Made by a program: the position numbers and the translations under genes. Positions 11,776 through 24,099 of a DNA stretch of 64,000 bases are shown here, piece by piece. The DNA lies in NCBI GenBank assembly GCA_963995505.1, contig OZ023180.1, forward strand, positions 13,592,689-13,656,688. Reading direction: 5' to 3'. The number at the start of each line of letters is the position of its first letter. Position 1 is the first letter of the stretch. Origin of the DNA: Hypericum androsaemum (lineage: Eukaryota > Streptophyta > Magnoliopsida > Malpighiales > Hypericaceae). The notes beneath the pieces were generated by a model. It did not search any database. It worked only from the letters and a program-made list of their open reading frames with translations, and had not been told where the DNA came from.

Positions 11776-13379
11776 TTAGAAAATGTAGGCTTTCAATTTA
11801 CTAGCAGCATCCTGGCAATTGATTTCAACAGCTGCAGAGATTTCTCTTCTCACAAGTTGCACTGCTGATTTAAGCAACCTAACAACCTGCATTGCGAGAA
11901 AAACACATTATCAAAGTGGCCAAGCCGCAGACAGATAGATACGCGGAAAATTCTTATAAAACTCACATCGTTAGATTGACAACCGTAATAATTTAGTGTC
12001 ACAGTCTTGAGGCCGACCGAAGCCGAGCACATGTCAATAACAAATGTTGCTATATTTGTCGGACTCATATCTCGCAAAGTATCAACAGCGACTTTTAAAT
12101 GGTGAAGATTGGGGAACACAATCCCCATCTCTTTTAGATTCAATACCTGCAAGAAAAGATCATCAAAATCGCAACGTGTACGTGTATCTAAAAGGATAAA
12201 TGAAAAAAAAAAAACTGATTTGGATTATGATTTACGTACCATGATAGTGAAGACATCTATCTCCAATACATGGATGTTAAAATTTTTGAAAAACTCGACC
12301 GCGAATGATCTCAAATGAGTACCCCACATAACTGATAATTTAAGGGTGAGCCTTTCCATGAACTGCACGCTTCCGAAAAATTCTAACATGATAGCAGCAG
12401 GTGCTAAGGTATTATCCCTGGTGAAGGTACAGAGGTTTTCAGCCGAGATATTGTAGAACATAAAATGTTTAATGAAGCACCTGCAGATTTGCAAGTCCTT
12501 AAGAGAGGGACCAAGGATGGAAAGCCTCACAAAATCAAAATGGCAATCGTGAACCAGCAAGCTTTTTAGCTCTCCACATTTGACAGTAAGAACAACCATC
12601 GTGTTTGTGGTCGTGCAATGCTCAACTCTAAGATACTCAAGGAATGGACATTGTACAGATACGTCAGCTTCAATGGGGCAATGGGATATGGCGAGGCACT
12701 GAAGAGATGAGCTTGTAATAGATAGGTGTTGGCTCAAACGGACCTCTTCAAGATTCAATGTTTTAAGTGATGCAAAATGGCGAGATATCCATTCACCCAG
12801 AAGGCAACCAGAGGCCACCAATATTGAATTCAGACTTAAGACCTGTATGGAGGCAAAATCCATTGGCAGGCAATTTAGCTCGCATCCCCACAGCTTCAGT
12901 CTCAACATTCTTGTTGCCTTGGAAGCCCTACTGAGGCAGTTAGGCAAGATGAAGGAAACTCCTTGGCTCAGAAAAAACCCAATATCGATCTCTTGGGCGT
13001 TGCAACTTACAGCCTTGTTCACCCACCGATGGAATAATGACGTTGGAGAAAAATCTTTGCAATGGTGGCAATGCCAATGAAGGCGAAATCGGTGCATCTG
13101 CAGCAACTCCGACCCATCGTGCTCATCTAATAGATTATGAAGAAGATGCCTAAGCCCTCTACACTTGCTTGTGCAACTTTCCTTGTCCAAGTTCACATCG
13201 AAAAGCATGTGAGGGCTAGATATGCAAAGTTCTCGGCATCTTGGGGACACGATACAAAGTCGCGCTACATCGTTCACCCCGAGGAAAGACACAATGTGAT
13301 GGAAGACTAGCGGCGGGAGTTCACTGAACTTATCGGGATTCTGAACATCGTTTCCCAGCCGGGCTTGAGCAATCTGCAT
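11776..13379 (-). CDS. F-box/LRR protein, copy 1
   Basis: Three coding exons on the minus strand: 13379-12240 (380 codons), 12146-11967 (60) and 11886-11776 (36 plus TAA). Each intron is GT-AG and phase 0, giving 476 aa. I start at ATG 13379 (MQIAQARLG); the longer frame begins with GTG. An F-box lies at about residues 17-60 (FSELPPLVFHHIVSFLGVND...), followed by irregular leucine-rich repeats (LKTLNLEEVRL, LKSLLVHDC, LKDLQICRC, LERLTL-like) and a C-terminal conserved block. Family role: F-box binds SKP1 in an SCF ubiquitin ligase and the LRRs choose the target; the target is unknown. An intron in the 5' UTR is likely, ending just upstream of the start. Very close to the copy at 21690-23291. 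No broken codons, so probably functional. Confidence 0.85.
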
Positions 13380-13843
13380 CTTGTGCACGGGCTACACATG
13401 ATCCATCGGACAGAATCGAAAGATAATTGGGGAAGTCAAATCAGATGCATAACAAGGCAGATCATACATGAAGCGAGCTATGAATTGAACAAAAAGGTCA
13501 AATAACTATACCTGGTTTGAACTATTTTACGTTTCTGACTGGTGAAATTCTTCGCGAGGGAGCTCCGATTCTGATTTAAGGTATTCTGCCAGGTTGTAGG
13601 GCTGATTAGAATTCGCCTTCAGAATTCAGAGTCAAGTAGTACAATTGAACATCCGATCTAATCAGTATTTACGCTATTCCAAAGGAAAACGTAAACTCTT
13701 GCGTCTTATGTCAACTCAGGGTCCCCCTTCGTACAAGTTTCGACCTAGCCTAACCAGAGAGAACAAAATTTTGACCTAGCTACGTAATAGGAAACAGGTA
13801 GTTTAGGTTTTGGGGTCTAATAGTCGAAGCTTTTATGACTGGC

Positions 13844-14020
<177 letters not shown>

Positions 14021-14530
14021 CAACCAAGTATACCTTCTATTAGCCAAAGTTGGAAATTTGACCGGTCATGGCAGATTAAAAAAACAGAACAAAACATAAA
14101 ACATGTTGGAATTTTACAGTCTATTAGCCAAGTTAGAACTCTCTGTCTGTTTAAAGTCCAAAATCCACGGGAAACCAATTGTTAGCCATCTACTCGTCTA
14201 CAAACTATAAGTGCTTCACACAAACTATAAGTCCTTCTATTATTATTTTTTGCCCTTTTTTGGTTCTCTGCGAGGAAGAGAGATGGGAGGAAGAGGAGAT
14301 GGGGGTAGGTTATTTTTATTTTTGGCTTTATATACTTAGTTGGGTAAATTTTAATTTAGTACTTCAGTTTATTTAAAATATCAAAATTCTACCAAATACT
14401 AAAATTCACCGAATTAAATTTCGGATACTAAAATGCCAATCCCAAAATACTAAATACTAAAAAATATCAAAAATACTGAACATCATTTGCACACCCCTAA
14501 AACTGACAGTAAGAGTTACAATGAGCACAT

Positions 14531-15185
14531 TGTTGGACCTGTTAGACCTAATAAGACAATTATTATTGTGTCTAATTGGGCCCAGCCCATCAGGCCCAAT
14601 TATTGGGCGGAACGGGATGGTCAACCCGCATTGACCTGCCCGGGGACACGTCAGCCGCCACGCGGGCTGCGTGGCCCAACCTGATGGCGTGACGTAGCGC
14701 TGACGCAGTTACCGCCAGAGTTGGCGGCCCACGTGGCACGCTGTCGTGCTGCCACGTGGCAAAGCTAGGGGTAGCTTTGCCACGTGGCATGGCGCGTGGC
14801 GGACATGCGACCCAGAAGTGCCACATGGCAGCCATGCACGCCGCGTGGCAGGTTTTGATTTGCCAGATTTTCCTATAAAAAGGGAAATCCGGCTGAACCA
14901 AAAAGAATTCTTCGTATAACCACTCAAAAGAAAGGCAAAACTTTAGAATAGTCCATGAGTTTTGATCAGATTTTCAATAAAGGAAATCTCATGAAAATCA
15001 ATTACGAATCCATTATAACGTGATCGTAATTCGACTGGCACGAAGACATAGTCGACCCGAACCTGTGAACCTCTTGCTTTAACAAGTAAGTGATTTATTA
15101 TTAACGAATTAGTTTGTTAATTAATCGAGTTTAACATGTAATTACTCATTAATTACACGTTAAAACTAACAATTGGTATCAGAGC
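14531..15185 (+). mobile_element. Orphan LTR with primer-binding site
   Basis: Starts TGTTGGACCTG and ends ACTAACA at 15171, followed two bases later by TGGTATCAGAGC (15174-15185), the initiator tRNA-Met primer-binding site. A TATA-like CCTATAAAAAGG is at about 14871. The LTR is about 641 bp and G/C-rich in its middle (CCACGTGGC repeats). No second LTR and no recognisable gag/pol follow, so this is the 5' end of a truncated retroelement. Confidence 0.65.
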
Positions 15186-15950
15186 ATGGTTGAAAACCAT
15201 GTTTTGATGATGATATGATGTTTTAATTTAAGTAATTATGTGATTTTTTGGGTTAAAATCGTATTAATTATAATTTTATTGAAAATTACAATATGTTGGA
15301 CTTTAATATAATTAATTTAGAACCAGTAGACTAAATTAAATTTTGCCTAAACATGCGGGTAAATTTGCGCATGCGCAAAACCTTAAGGTACCAACCTGAA
15401 ATTTAACTACTTATGTGGCACCTGCGTGTCATGGACTTCGGCAAAAATTTTTAAAAATCTTTGGAACTTAACTGAAATTTGCCACTTCAATTCAGTCCCG
15501 AGGAACCCTAATCGGGCAATTTGGGGGAATTTTCCCCCAAATCGATTTTCGTCGATTTCGTCAGAAATCTGACGATTTCGACGCCGGAGATCGATGATAA
15601 TCGATTCTCCGGCGTGTCCTCGACGTCTCGATACCACTTTCGTGGATCGAGGTCGCTGGAAAACGAAGAATGAAGCTTCAGAGCTTGTCGAAAAGTCGCG
15701 AGGGAGAAGGCGACGGCGAACGAAGGCACGACGGCTTGCCAGGCTACTACCGACGCACTCGCGAGACGACGGCGAGTCGATTGCGAGCGGTCTCGGCCGT
15801 CGTTCTGCCATGGTCGTGGCCAAAAATTTTCTGCTCTTCGCTGTCGCGCAGGAGAAGAAAGAGAAAGGGAAAATCTGCGAGGGTTGAGAGTGGGGTTGCA
15901 CTACATATATCCTCTCACTTTTGCCTAGACAAGCTTTGATATTTGAAACT
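15186..15950. other. Probable retroelement leader with no recognisable coding domain
   Basis: Follows the orphan LTR. Contains GC-rich CGATTTCG/GACGCCGG sequence that produces overlapping ORFs on both strands (minus 15407-15901, plus 15594-15887), none with a recognisable domain. I read it as untranslated leader, not a gene. Confidence 0.35.
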
Positions 15951-16760
15951 AGAAGCTAGGGTTTGGAGGCTTAGAGGAGAAGCTCCACAGGAAGGCAAGC
16001 AGCGGACGACAAGAGAGGATAGAGTAGGCCCACACGATTGAGCCATCTCTAACCTTTCTTTTTTATTTCGATATTGTGACATTATTTTCTCTAGCAGTTA
16101 GGGATTGTAATATTTTGGCTCAACAAACCTTGTGTTAGAGTTAATGTTGGTAGCACTAACCCTAACCTATGGTACTTTCTAATTGATCATAGCATGACCT
16201 GATGGACTTTACCATGAAGGAGAGCATAGAGAGACCTATTTGTTAGATTAGATGTTACCTGAAGGACGTGACTGTAAAAGGTAGTACCTAGTTGGCCGTA
16301 GGGTGGTTCGTTAAAGAGTGGGCTTGAGGGTCAGAGTGAACATTTGGGTGAGCTTAAGTGAGGTTGACAACTTATAAATTGAGGTACCTAATGAGGATGG
16401 AACTTGACCTGATAGACCATTTTATGGGTGAAGGACTTGACCCCGAAGTACCATGCTCTTGTTACCTAGGCCTACCACATGCGTAGTAAGACTAAGTGAA
16501 GTCAAGTCATGACGGTTGCATGATAGATGCCTTTCCCTATTTTCTCTTATTATCTTTAATCCTTAGCATTTCTAGCTTGTCAAGCAAAAAAAAAAACTTT
16601 TCAACCTAATCGTTTGTGTGATTCTCTAGAGAGGGCTTGATCCTACTCCTTGTGGTTCGACATTATATATGTATCCCTTTATTACATTGGGGTGTTCAAA
16701 AACCCCTTGTCAATTGGCATCTTTGTCAGGGAGCGGCGACCCTAAGGCACCCTAGTGGGT
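15950..16760 (+). mobile_element. Decayed Gypsy (Athila-like) LTR end with degenerate primer-binding site
   Basis: At 16715 the sequence TGGCATCTTTGTCAGGGAGC resembles a mutated TGGCGCCGTTGCCGGGGA-type site (tRNA-Asp class) used by Athila/Tat elements. A CAA-type LTR end lies directly upstream. The upstream 700 bp, with its runs of ACCTGATGGACTT and GAAGGACTTGACC phrases, would be LTR. The left boundary is not visible and no internal coding part is recognised. Confidence 0.35.
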
Positions 16761-16907
16761 TTGCATTCTAGACTAGGTTATTTTTATTTCTTGTTTGTTA
16801 TTTTTCTATTTTTGTTTTATCTTAGATTGTGTGCTCTTGTCTCTCTGGGTACATTTGCCTTCGTATGCTACGCACTCGCTCTTCGGGATCACTTGTGGAC
16901 CAAGAGG

Positions 16908-16971
16908 AGTTTGTTCAAAATGTGGGTGATATTGAAAGAAGTTTGTTCAAAATGTGGGTGATATTGAAAGA
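16908..16971 (+). repeat. 32-bp tandem duplication
   Basis: Two direct copies (16908-16939, 16940-16971) beginning AGTTTGTTCAAAATGTGGGT with no mismatch. Confidence 0.9.
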
Positions 16972-17039
16972 ACTTTGGGAAGAGAGAGAAGAGAAATAGC
17001 AAGGATAAATTTTGAAAGAGACCGCCACGAGGTCCCCAT

Positions 17040-17265
17040 GTGGCAATGAGTGCCTGTTTTGGGGGCTTGGAGCCTGCTTTGGGCTAGTGGCAGCCCGCTT
17101 TGTGAGCTAGAATCCCGCTTTGGGCGATGACAGTCTACTTTGAGGGCTTGAAGCCCGCTTGGGCAAAGCGGACGCCCGCGTGGGCTGATAAGGACGAGGC
17201 CTGCTCTGGGTTGGGTTAAGCCCACTTGGGCAAAGTAGACACTCACTTTGGGTCAATGAGCTGTG
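17040..17265 (+). repeat. Degenerate GCCCGCTTTGGGC repeat tract
   Basis: At least seven imperfect units of the form (A)GCCCGCTT(T)GGGC, alternating with CTTGGAGCC/CTTGAAGCC, spaced about 25-35 bp. The core is partly palindromic. ORFs crossing it are repeat artefacts. Confidence 0.7.
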
Positions 17266-17269
17266 ACCC

Positions 17270-17910
17270 ACTTCACATAAAGAAAGGCTGTTTAGGGCTT
17301 GGAAGCGATAGCTTGCTTGGATGTACACGTTGGCAGCTTGGTTTGAACTATATGACTGACATCATGACTTGTTTTGGTGAGAATGTTCGAGAAGGTCGAG
17401 TCATTCAAGGATTTCCCATGTTGAGCTAGTTTTCTATATTGGTGGTGGTTTAGGTTTTCCTATTTTATGCTGGGATTACTTGTCCATCAAAGCTTGGTTG
17501 TTCTCGTTTAAAGCCGGTCTTTCTTGTTTTGGATGTTGGCCTAGAACTTTCCTATACTAAGCTGGGGTGAATCTCTCTACAATGTAGACAACTTTATATG
17601 GAGTCGAATTTTTCGAGATATTATCTTGGTTTAGGATCTTCCTATTTGGAGCAGAACTTCCTATTATGAGGTCCGAGCTAGGTCGAGGTCTTCTCTATAT
17701 AAGAAGGCTTGGGCACAAGAGCAGTACATGATCAACACAACCAACAAAACTTTTTACGCTTTATTGTTTTTCCGATAGCCCAGCTTAGTTTTAGTATTTT
17801 TTTCCCCTCCCCATTAGACCGATCTTGAGACGACTACTTCAAATTTGTCTCAGATTAATTGACATTTTTGTAACTCTTTTCTCCACAATAGATCTACATT
17901 GTTATAGATC
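17270..17910. other. Spacer, possibly LTR-derived
   Basis: No coding exon recognised. A TATA-like TCTCTATATAAGAAGG at about 17694 is followed by leader-like sequence, which would suit a plus-strand promoter in an old LTR, but no partner repeat was found. Confidence 0.3.
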
Positions 17911-17911
17911 T

Positions 17912-18455
17912 GATTGGACTTCCCCAATTATGTATTGATTATTTCCGGTGGATCATTCGCAGCCCGTGCACGGACAATATGCAGATTGCTTGGTTCATCT
18001 GCGAAAATGACGATTAGAATCCCGACAAGGTTATTGAACTCCCGCCACTAGTCTTCCATCACATAATGTCTGTCCTAGGGGGTCAACGATGAAGCGCGAC
18101 TATATCGTATCCCCAAGATGACGATAGCTTTTCCCATCTAGCCTTAACATGCTTTCGATAATAGATGAGCAAGAGGGGTCGAAGTTGTTGCAAATGCACC
18201 GATTTCACCTTCGCAGGCATTGCCACGACTGCAAAGATTTTTCTCCGCCATCCCTATTCCACGGTGGGTGAATCGAGCTGTAAGTTGCAGCGCCTGAAAA
18301 ATAGATATCGGGTTTTTTTTTTAATTGTCAGGGAGGCTACTTCAACCTGCCTAATTCTCTTAGTATGGCTTCCACAACAATAAGAATTTTAAGACTGAAG
18401 CTGTGGGGCTGCCAGCTAAATTGCCTACCAATAGATTTAGATTCATGAAGAAGCA
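17912..18455 (+). pseudogene. F-box/LRR pseudogene, third copy (5' part)
   Basis: Matches the start of the gene at 21640-22215, from the end of the 5'-UTR intron (GACTTCCCCAATTAT, then GCAGCCCGTGCAC) through the F-box and the first LRR segment (CTGAAGCTGTGGGG). The expected start is preserved only as an ATATGCAG stretch. It carries many substitutions, small indels and a poly-T run at about 18311, which break the frame. It lacks about 100 bp relative to the intact genes near the SPHMLFDVN...LLDE segment. The remaining 70 % of the gene is absent. Plus orientation, like the right arm. Confidence 0.85.
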
Positions 18456-18599
18456 CCGGAAATCACACACATACATCTCGACGCCAATTCCCGTCTTGGA
18501 TCAAAGAAACTCAAGCATGCAAAATGAGAACTGTTGAAGAACAAAATCCACATAAAACTCGAAAAGTTAAAAAGTTGCAAACCAGTTTATTTCTGAAAT

Positions 18600-18778
18600 G
18601 ATTTCGAATGATTCGTCCAGTTATGATAGAATGATTCGCCCTCGAATATGTCGTGGAACACACGCTGTGTTAGTTAGTTATGATACAATGGTTCGACATG
18701 CGCTGGTTGGTCAGTTATGATATAATGGTTCGCCTAGTTATGATGAAATGGTTCAAACAGTTATGATGAAATCCAGTG
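18600..18778 (+). repeat. Degenerate AGTTATGATANAATGGTTCG repeat
   Basis: Five imperfect units of AGTTATGAT(A/G)NAATGRTTC at about 18618, 18675, 18711, 18735 and 18758, with spacing shrinking from about 57 to 23 bp. Not part of any gene recognised here. Confidence 0.6.
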
Positions 18779-18779
18779 A

Positions 18780-19808
18780 CCTCTCCCTCTCCCTCGTGGA
18801 GCTTTTTCCTCTCCCTCAGTGGAGCCTCTCCCTCTCCCTCGTAGAGCCTTTTCCTTTCCTATCTAGATTTTATTTGCTTGAATCTTTCCTCTGTTCCCAT
18901 CCATCATCACCCTCGTCCCTTTTCGCTGTCCTCTCATCCATCCTTCGCCATTGTCCGTCGTCAAAGGTTGATCTCCATCCCCTCGTCGTCGCTCGCTTTT
19001 AGTCAGCCTCCTCCTCACCGGCGACCACTAGATCCAGCGACCTCCACGATCTGTGTCCCGCCTCCACCGACCACCACGATCTGTGCTCCTCTGAGTAGAT
19101 CGGCTCAGATCGATCCTCCCCTGGCGTAGATCGGCTCAGATCCGACCTCCCCTAGTCGGCCCCCTCCCCGCTTCGGTTCTCCTCCCCGCCGTCCAGTTCT
19201 CCAAGCCACCGTCTTCCTCTCGGCGATCCTCCTAGCCTCGTCGTCCTCCACAGGCTGCCTCCGACTAGTGTTCGGTTGCGGGCCTCTGTTTGAAGGAGTT
19301 GGTGGTTCCCGGGGGTTGGTCGCTGATGACCTCCCCCCGACTGCCTCTTTTCTTTTCTGTATTTTATTGCTTTTGTTGTTGTTTGTTTCGTTCTCTATTG
19401 TGTGTTGTTTGTTTGTTATGCTTTTGCTTGGTTTGCCTTCCGTATGATCTGAGATCTGTTCGGATTTCGATGGTTGTTCGATATTTGCGGGTGGAGAACT
19501 TTGTCTTGATCGATTTACGTCGACCTTGGCTCTCATCTGAGTGTTTTGCATTCAGATGCCCTCTTGACGGTGTCTTGAGGTTATTGGCCGAAGCTTGCTT
19601 CGGTAGAACTCCGCCCCGATCGTCGGCCTTTGTGCTCTATTCGACCGCTCATCGCTCCCCCTTGTGCCACCTTGCTGGTATCGGACTGGCTTTCATTGTT
19701 CGCTTGGATTTTTTGTCTTCTGTCTGTATTTCTGCTTCGATTTCTTGTATTTTGTCTGTAATTCGTTTTTAATATAGGCTTCGCGCCACTTTATCCCTCA
19801 AAAAAAAG
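18780..19808 (+). mobile_element. Possible 5'-truncated L1-type LINE tail
   Basis: A T/G-rich stretch with TTTTAATATAGGC...CCACTTTATCCCTC followed by an A8 tract ending at 19808 looks like the 3' end of a plant L1 element. Upstream, 18780-18860 is a CTCCCTCTCC repeat. No RT domain is present and no target duplication was found, so this is weakly supported. Overlapping ORFs in both directions (plus 19290-19772, minus 19105-19551) show no known domain. Confidence 0.3.
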
Positions 19809-19926
19809 ATTTGGAATTGTTGTGGTAAAATAGGTCGGATTCGTAAGGACCAAAACGAAATTGGTACGAAATGACTATTATACCCTCGATTATCCTAATC
19901 CTAATATAATAAAGAAACCAAACCCT
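19809..19926 (+). repeat. 118-bp dispersed repeat, copy 1
   Basis: From GATTTGGAATTGT to AAAGAAACCAAACCC; about 90 % identical to 25756-25870 in the same orientation. Sequence on both sides differs. Contains the stretch ACCAAAACGAAATTGGTAC. Nature unknown. Confidence 0.75.
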
Positions 19927-20960
19927 ACTTCTCGACACAAACTTTTGCTTATTTCTGCGGCGTGGAGGACAGCCACGGCAACCGCGTACCAGTTCTCTTT
20001 ACAGCTCGCGAGGAGACAACGGAGGGCTTGTTCGTGAGTAGACCGCTGAGGCAACCTGTCGCTTCTCCACCATCAGTGACCACTGCGTCGTCAGCTAGTT
20101 GTAAGTACTCAGAATACCTCCTTCAACATCTGTATTCTAGGGTTTCAATATGTTGTACATGCCCTGTCCTTTTTGCTTTCTTTGAACAAAACCCAGTTAC
20201 TGGGTTGATCGAATTTTGTTGCTATCGTTGTTCTTACTCATAGGCGTCGTTGTCTCTATTAGTGCTTGCAATAGTAAGATGGGCAAGTGAAAGAGCCAAC
20301 TGGGTGTTTATGAACTCATGATTTTTCTTTTAGGAATGTAATTTTGTTGGTTTTGGATATTGTTTGATGGGTTTCTTTGTTTTTCCCTTTGTTGGCTGTA
20401 TATTGTGAGAGGAGGGAATTAAGCAGAGTGGAGTCATTGGCTGAGATCTCAGGTTTTTTATGTTCTTTTTTGTTTTCCAACTTTACCATGTTCGTTTACA
20501 ATTTGGTTTGTTTTCTGCTTGGCATCACGACCTGCGGTTGTTTGTGGACTAGTGATACTTAATATCATGTGCTTATTGTAACTCTTACTGTTAGCTTTGT
20601 CGGAGCTTGTGTGATTGATTTGATTGTTCTGCTTTTATTGACTTCTGGTGTTTCTCTTTGTCGGAGCACTTTGGTCTTGGTGTATTTTGTTGGATCAATG
20701 ATGATGATGATGAAAAAAATTATGCATATTGGGTGTTATGGATTCTTGGTTATTTAATAGTACCTCCTGATCACAATGGGTTAGAAACAGTTGCAGGAGT
20801 TGGATTCTTTGATTCATGAGCTAGTATAATTAACTAGCAAAGCTGTGTATTGTTGCAGTTTATTGTATTATAAAAGGTAAATGGCAGAACAAAGGGGGTT
20901 GGAAGGCTTTTCAAAAATTGTTAAGTGGCTATCTTAGTGCATCGTGTTCTCCTTTGACCA
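19927..20960 (+). other. Unclassified; possible orphan 5' exon
   Basis: At 19962-20100 a GC-richer stretch starts with an ATG (MEDSHGNRVPVLFTAREE...) and ends in a good splice-donor-like GTTGTAAGTA near 20099. It is followed by T-rich intron-like DNA to about 20960. No downstream coding exon was recognised before the F-box duplication begins. It could be the first exon of a displaced gene. Confidence 0.25.
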
Positions 20961-20964
20961 TTGT

Positions 20965-23460
20965 GTGAAGCACTTATAGTTTGTAGACGTGTATATGGCT
21001 AACAATTGGTTTCCCGTGGATTTTGGACTTTAAATGGACTAAGAGTTCTAACTTTGCTAATAGACTGTAACATTCCAACATGTTTTATGTTTTGTTCAGT
21101 TTTTTTTAATCTCCCATGACCGGTCAAAATTCCAACATGGCTACTGGACTGTTCTAACTTTGACTAATAGAAGGTATACTTGGTTGATAAATAATATATA
21201 GATGCAGCCGGTCATAAAAGCTTAGACAATTAGACCCCAAAACCTAAATTACCTGTTTCCTATAACGTAGCTAGGTCAAAATTTTGTTTTCTCTGGTTAG
21301 GCTAGGTCGAAACTTGTACGAAGGGGACCCTGAGTTGATATAAGACGTAAGAATTTAGGTTTTCCTAATTCCTTTGCAATAGTGTAAATACTGATGGGAG
21401 GAGATTATAGATTGGATGTTCAATTGTACTACTTGACTCTGAATTCTGAAGGTGAACTCTAATCGACCCTACAACCTGGCAGAATACCTTAAATCAGAAT
21501 TGGAGCTCCCTCGCCAAGAATTTCACCGGTCAGAAACATAAACATAGTTCAAACCAGGTATTGTTATTTGACCTTTTTGTTCCATTCATAGCTCGCTTCA
21601 TGTATGATCTGCCTTGTTATGCATCTGATTTGACTTCCCCAATTATCTTTTGATTCTGTCTGATGGATCATGTGTAGCCCGTGCACAAGATGCAGATCAC
21701 TCAAGCCAGGTTGGGAAATGATGATCTTAATCCCGATAAGTTCAGTGAACTCCCGCCGCTAGTCTTCCATCACATCGTGTCTTTCCTCGGGGTGAACGAT
21801 GTAGCGCGACTCTATATCGTGTCCCCTAGATGCCGAGAACTTTGCATATCTAGCCCTCACATGCTTTTCGATGTGAACTTGGACAAGGAAAGCTGCACAA
21901 GCAAGTGTAGAGGGCTTAGGCACCTTCTTCGTAATCTATTAGATGAGCAAGATGGGTCGGAGTTGCTGCAGATGCACCGATTTCGCCTTCATTGGCATTG
22001 CCACCATTGCAAAGATTTTTCTCCAACATCACTATTCCATCGGTGGGTGTACAGGGCTGTAAGCTGTAACGCCCAAGAGATTGATATCGGGTTTTTTCTG
22101 ACCCAAGGAGGTTCCTTCATCTTGCCTAATTGCCTCAGTAGGGCTTCCACGGCAACAAGAATTTTGAGACTGAAGCTGTGGGGATGCGAGCTAAATTGCC
22201 TGCCAATGGACTTTGCCTCCATAGAGGTCTTAAGTCTGAATTCATTATTGGTGGCCTCTGGTTGCCTTCTGGGTGAATGGATATCTCGCCATTTTGCATC
22301 ACTTAAAACATTGAATCTTGAAGAGGTCCGTTTGAGCCAAGACCTATCTATTACAAGCTCATCTCTTCAGTGCCTCACCATATCCCATTGCCCCATTGAA
22401 GCTGACGTATCTGTACAATGTCCATTCCTCGAGTATCTTAGAGTTGAGCATTGCACGACCACAAACACGATGGTTGTTCTTACTGTCAAATGTGGGGAAC
22501 TAAAAAGCTTGCTGGTTCACGATTGCCTATTTGATTTTGTGAAGCTTTTCATCGTTGGTCCCTCTCTTAAGGACTTGCAAATCTGCAGGTGCTTCATTAA
22601 ACATTTTATGTTCTACAACATCTCGGCTGAAGCCCTCTGTACCTTCACCAGGGATAATACCTTAGCTCCTGCTGCTATCATGTTAGAATTTTTCGGAAGC
22701 ATGCAGTTCATGGAAAGGCTCACCCTTAAATTATCAGTTGTCTGGGGTGCTCATTTGAGATCATTCGCGGTCGAGTATTTCAAAGATTTTTACATCCATG
22801 TATTGGAGATAGATGTCTTCACTATCATGGTACGTAAATCATAATCCAAATCAGTTTTTTTTTTCATTTATCCTTTTAGATACACGTACACGTTGCGATT
22901 TTGATGATCTTTTCTTGCAGGTATTGAATCTAAAAGAGATGGGGATTGTGTTCCGCAATCTTCACCATTTAAAAGTCGCTGTTGATACTTTGCGAGATAT
23001 GACTCCGAAAAATATAGCAACACTTGTTATTGACATGTGCTCGGCTTCGGTCGGCCTCAAGACTGTGACACTAAATTATTACGGTTGTCAATCTGACGAT
23101 GTGAGTTTTATAAGAATTTTTCGCGTATCTATCTGTCTGCGGCTTGGCCACTTTGATAATGTGTTTTTCTCGTAATGCAGGTTGTTAGGTTGCTTAAATC
23201 AGCAGTGCAACTTGTGAGAAGAGAAATCTCTGCAGCTGTTGAAATCAATTGCCAGGATGCTGCAGGTAAATTGGAAGCCTATATTTTCTAACTGTAGTGC
23301 CATTTTAAATTAATGACAATCACTATTCACGATGTGTATCTAATCGTTTATTTGTTATTATATGCAGTACGGTATTCAAGGTCCTGGAGCAAATAATAGA
23401 AGCAGATTTACATTTCAGCAAAAGGTTAATTTGGGTACCTTCTAGAAGTTGTTAATTTAT
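20965..23460 (+). repeat. Inverted duplication, right arm (F-box locus 2)
   Basis: Reverse-complement match of 11610-14230. It begins at GTGTGAAGCACTTATAGTTT and ends near TACCTTCTAGAAGTTGTTAA. The arms are about 6.7 kb apart. Confidence 0.85.
21690..23291 (+). CDS. F-box/LRR protein, copy 2
   Basis: Coding exons 21690-22829, 22921-23100 and 23181-23291 give 476 aa, with the same lengths and phases as copy 1. ATG 21690 is chosen (MQITQARLG); the in-frame GTG at 21681 is not a normal plant start. F-box at about residues 17-60 and LRR-like segments to about 370, then a terminal exon ending EAYIF. Differences from copy 1 are scattered substitutions (for example LIVGPSLKDL for SILGPSLKDL, VWGAHLRS for MWGTHLRS). 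A 5'-UTR intron (about 21558-21677; AAACCAG/GTATTG ... GTGTAG/CCC) is likely. Expected to act as the target-recognition subunit of an SCF ubiquitin ligase; substrate unknown. The frame is intact. Confidence 0.86.
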
Positions 23461-24099
23461 TGTTGACTTATTGTAACGACCTCGGTTCGATCTTCGATTA
23501 ATAGTCTGCTAATATGAAGATTCTAAACTAATATCAGAGCAAACTAATCTAAATTTGTGTCAAGTAAGATTTCTAGTTGTTCACTTAGTGTTGTCTTCTT
23601 TATGAGATTTCTGACTACCATATATTTGAACATTTGGTAGGACTCTCTCTAGGAGTTAATAACAAATTTGGGTGTAATTATGAAAGAGGAGATGTTTTAT
23701 TTGTGTGTCCATAGTATTAGAATATCCATTCTCCTCATCTTGAAGTTCAAGTTAGACAAATTCATAATTATCTCTACTAAATTTTAATTAGGATTGTAAC
23801 AAAAACCCTCTAATTATCAAAAGCGAACCATCATCATACGTGAAACAAAGTCAAATAGTTTTACAACCCCAAAAGAGTTAAAAAGGTCAAATAGAGATGG
23901 CAATTATCAGAAAATATGGATCTTGTGGTTCTAGGTTCAAATATGTTTATTTGAGGCCAGATACATAATAAAAGAATTCATAATTTTAGTGACTAATTTT
24001 ATTCCGTAAAATCTTGACAAGATTCAAACTTTATCCATCATTCTTATTTAAAAGTTAAGCAACATGATTCTTTATCACAAATTTTAATTCTCATGTAAT

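Noticed and set aside
14290..14512. Possible hAT end (reverse complement TAGGGGTGTGCAAATGATG at about 14495-14512)
   Set aside because: No matching opposite terminus and no 8-bp duplication could be found.
15407..15901. 164-codon minus-strand ORF and overlapping plus-strand ORFs
   Set aside because: Open in several frames because of GC-rich, palindromic CGATTTCG sequence; no domain; lies in probable retroelement leader.
21681..21689. GTG start giving three extra residues for the F-box protein
   Set aside because: Plant translation would normally use the ATG at 21690, which is conserved in the other copy (13379).
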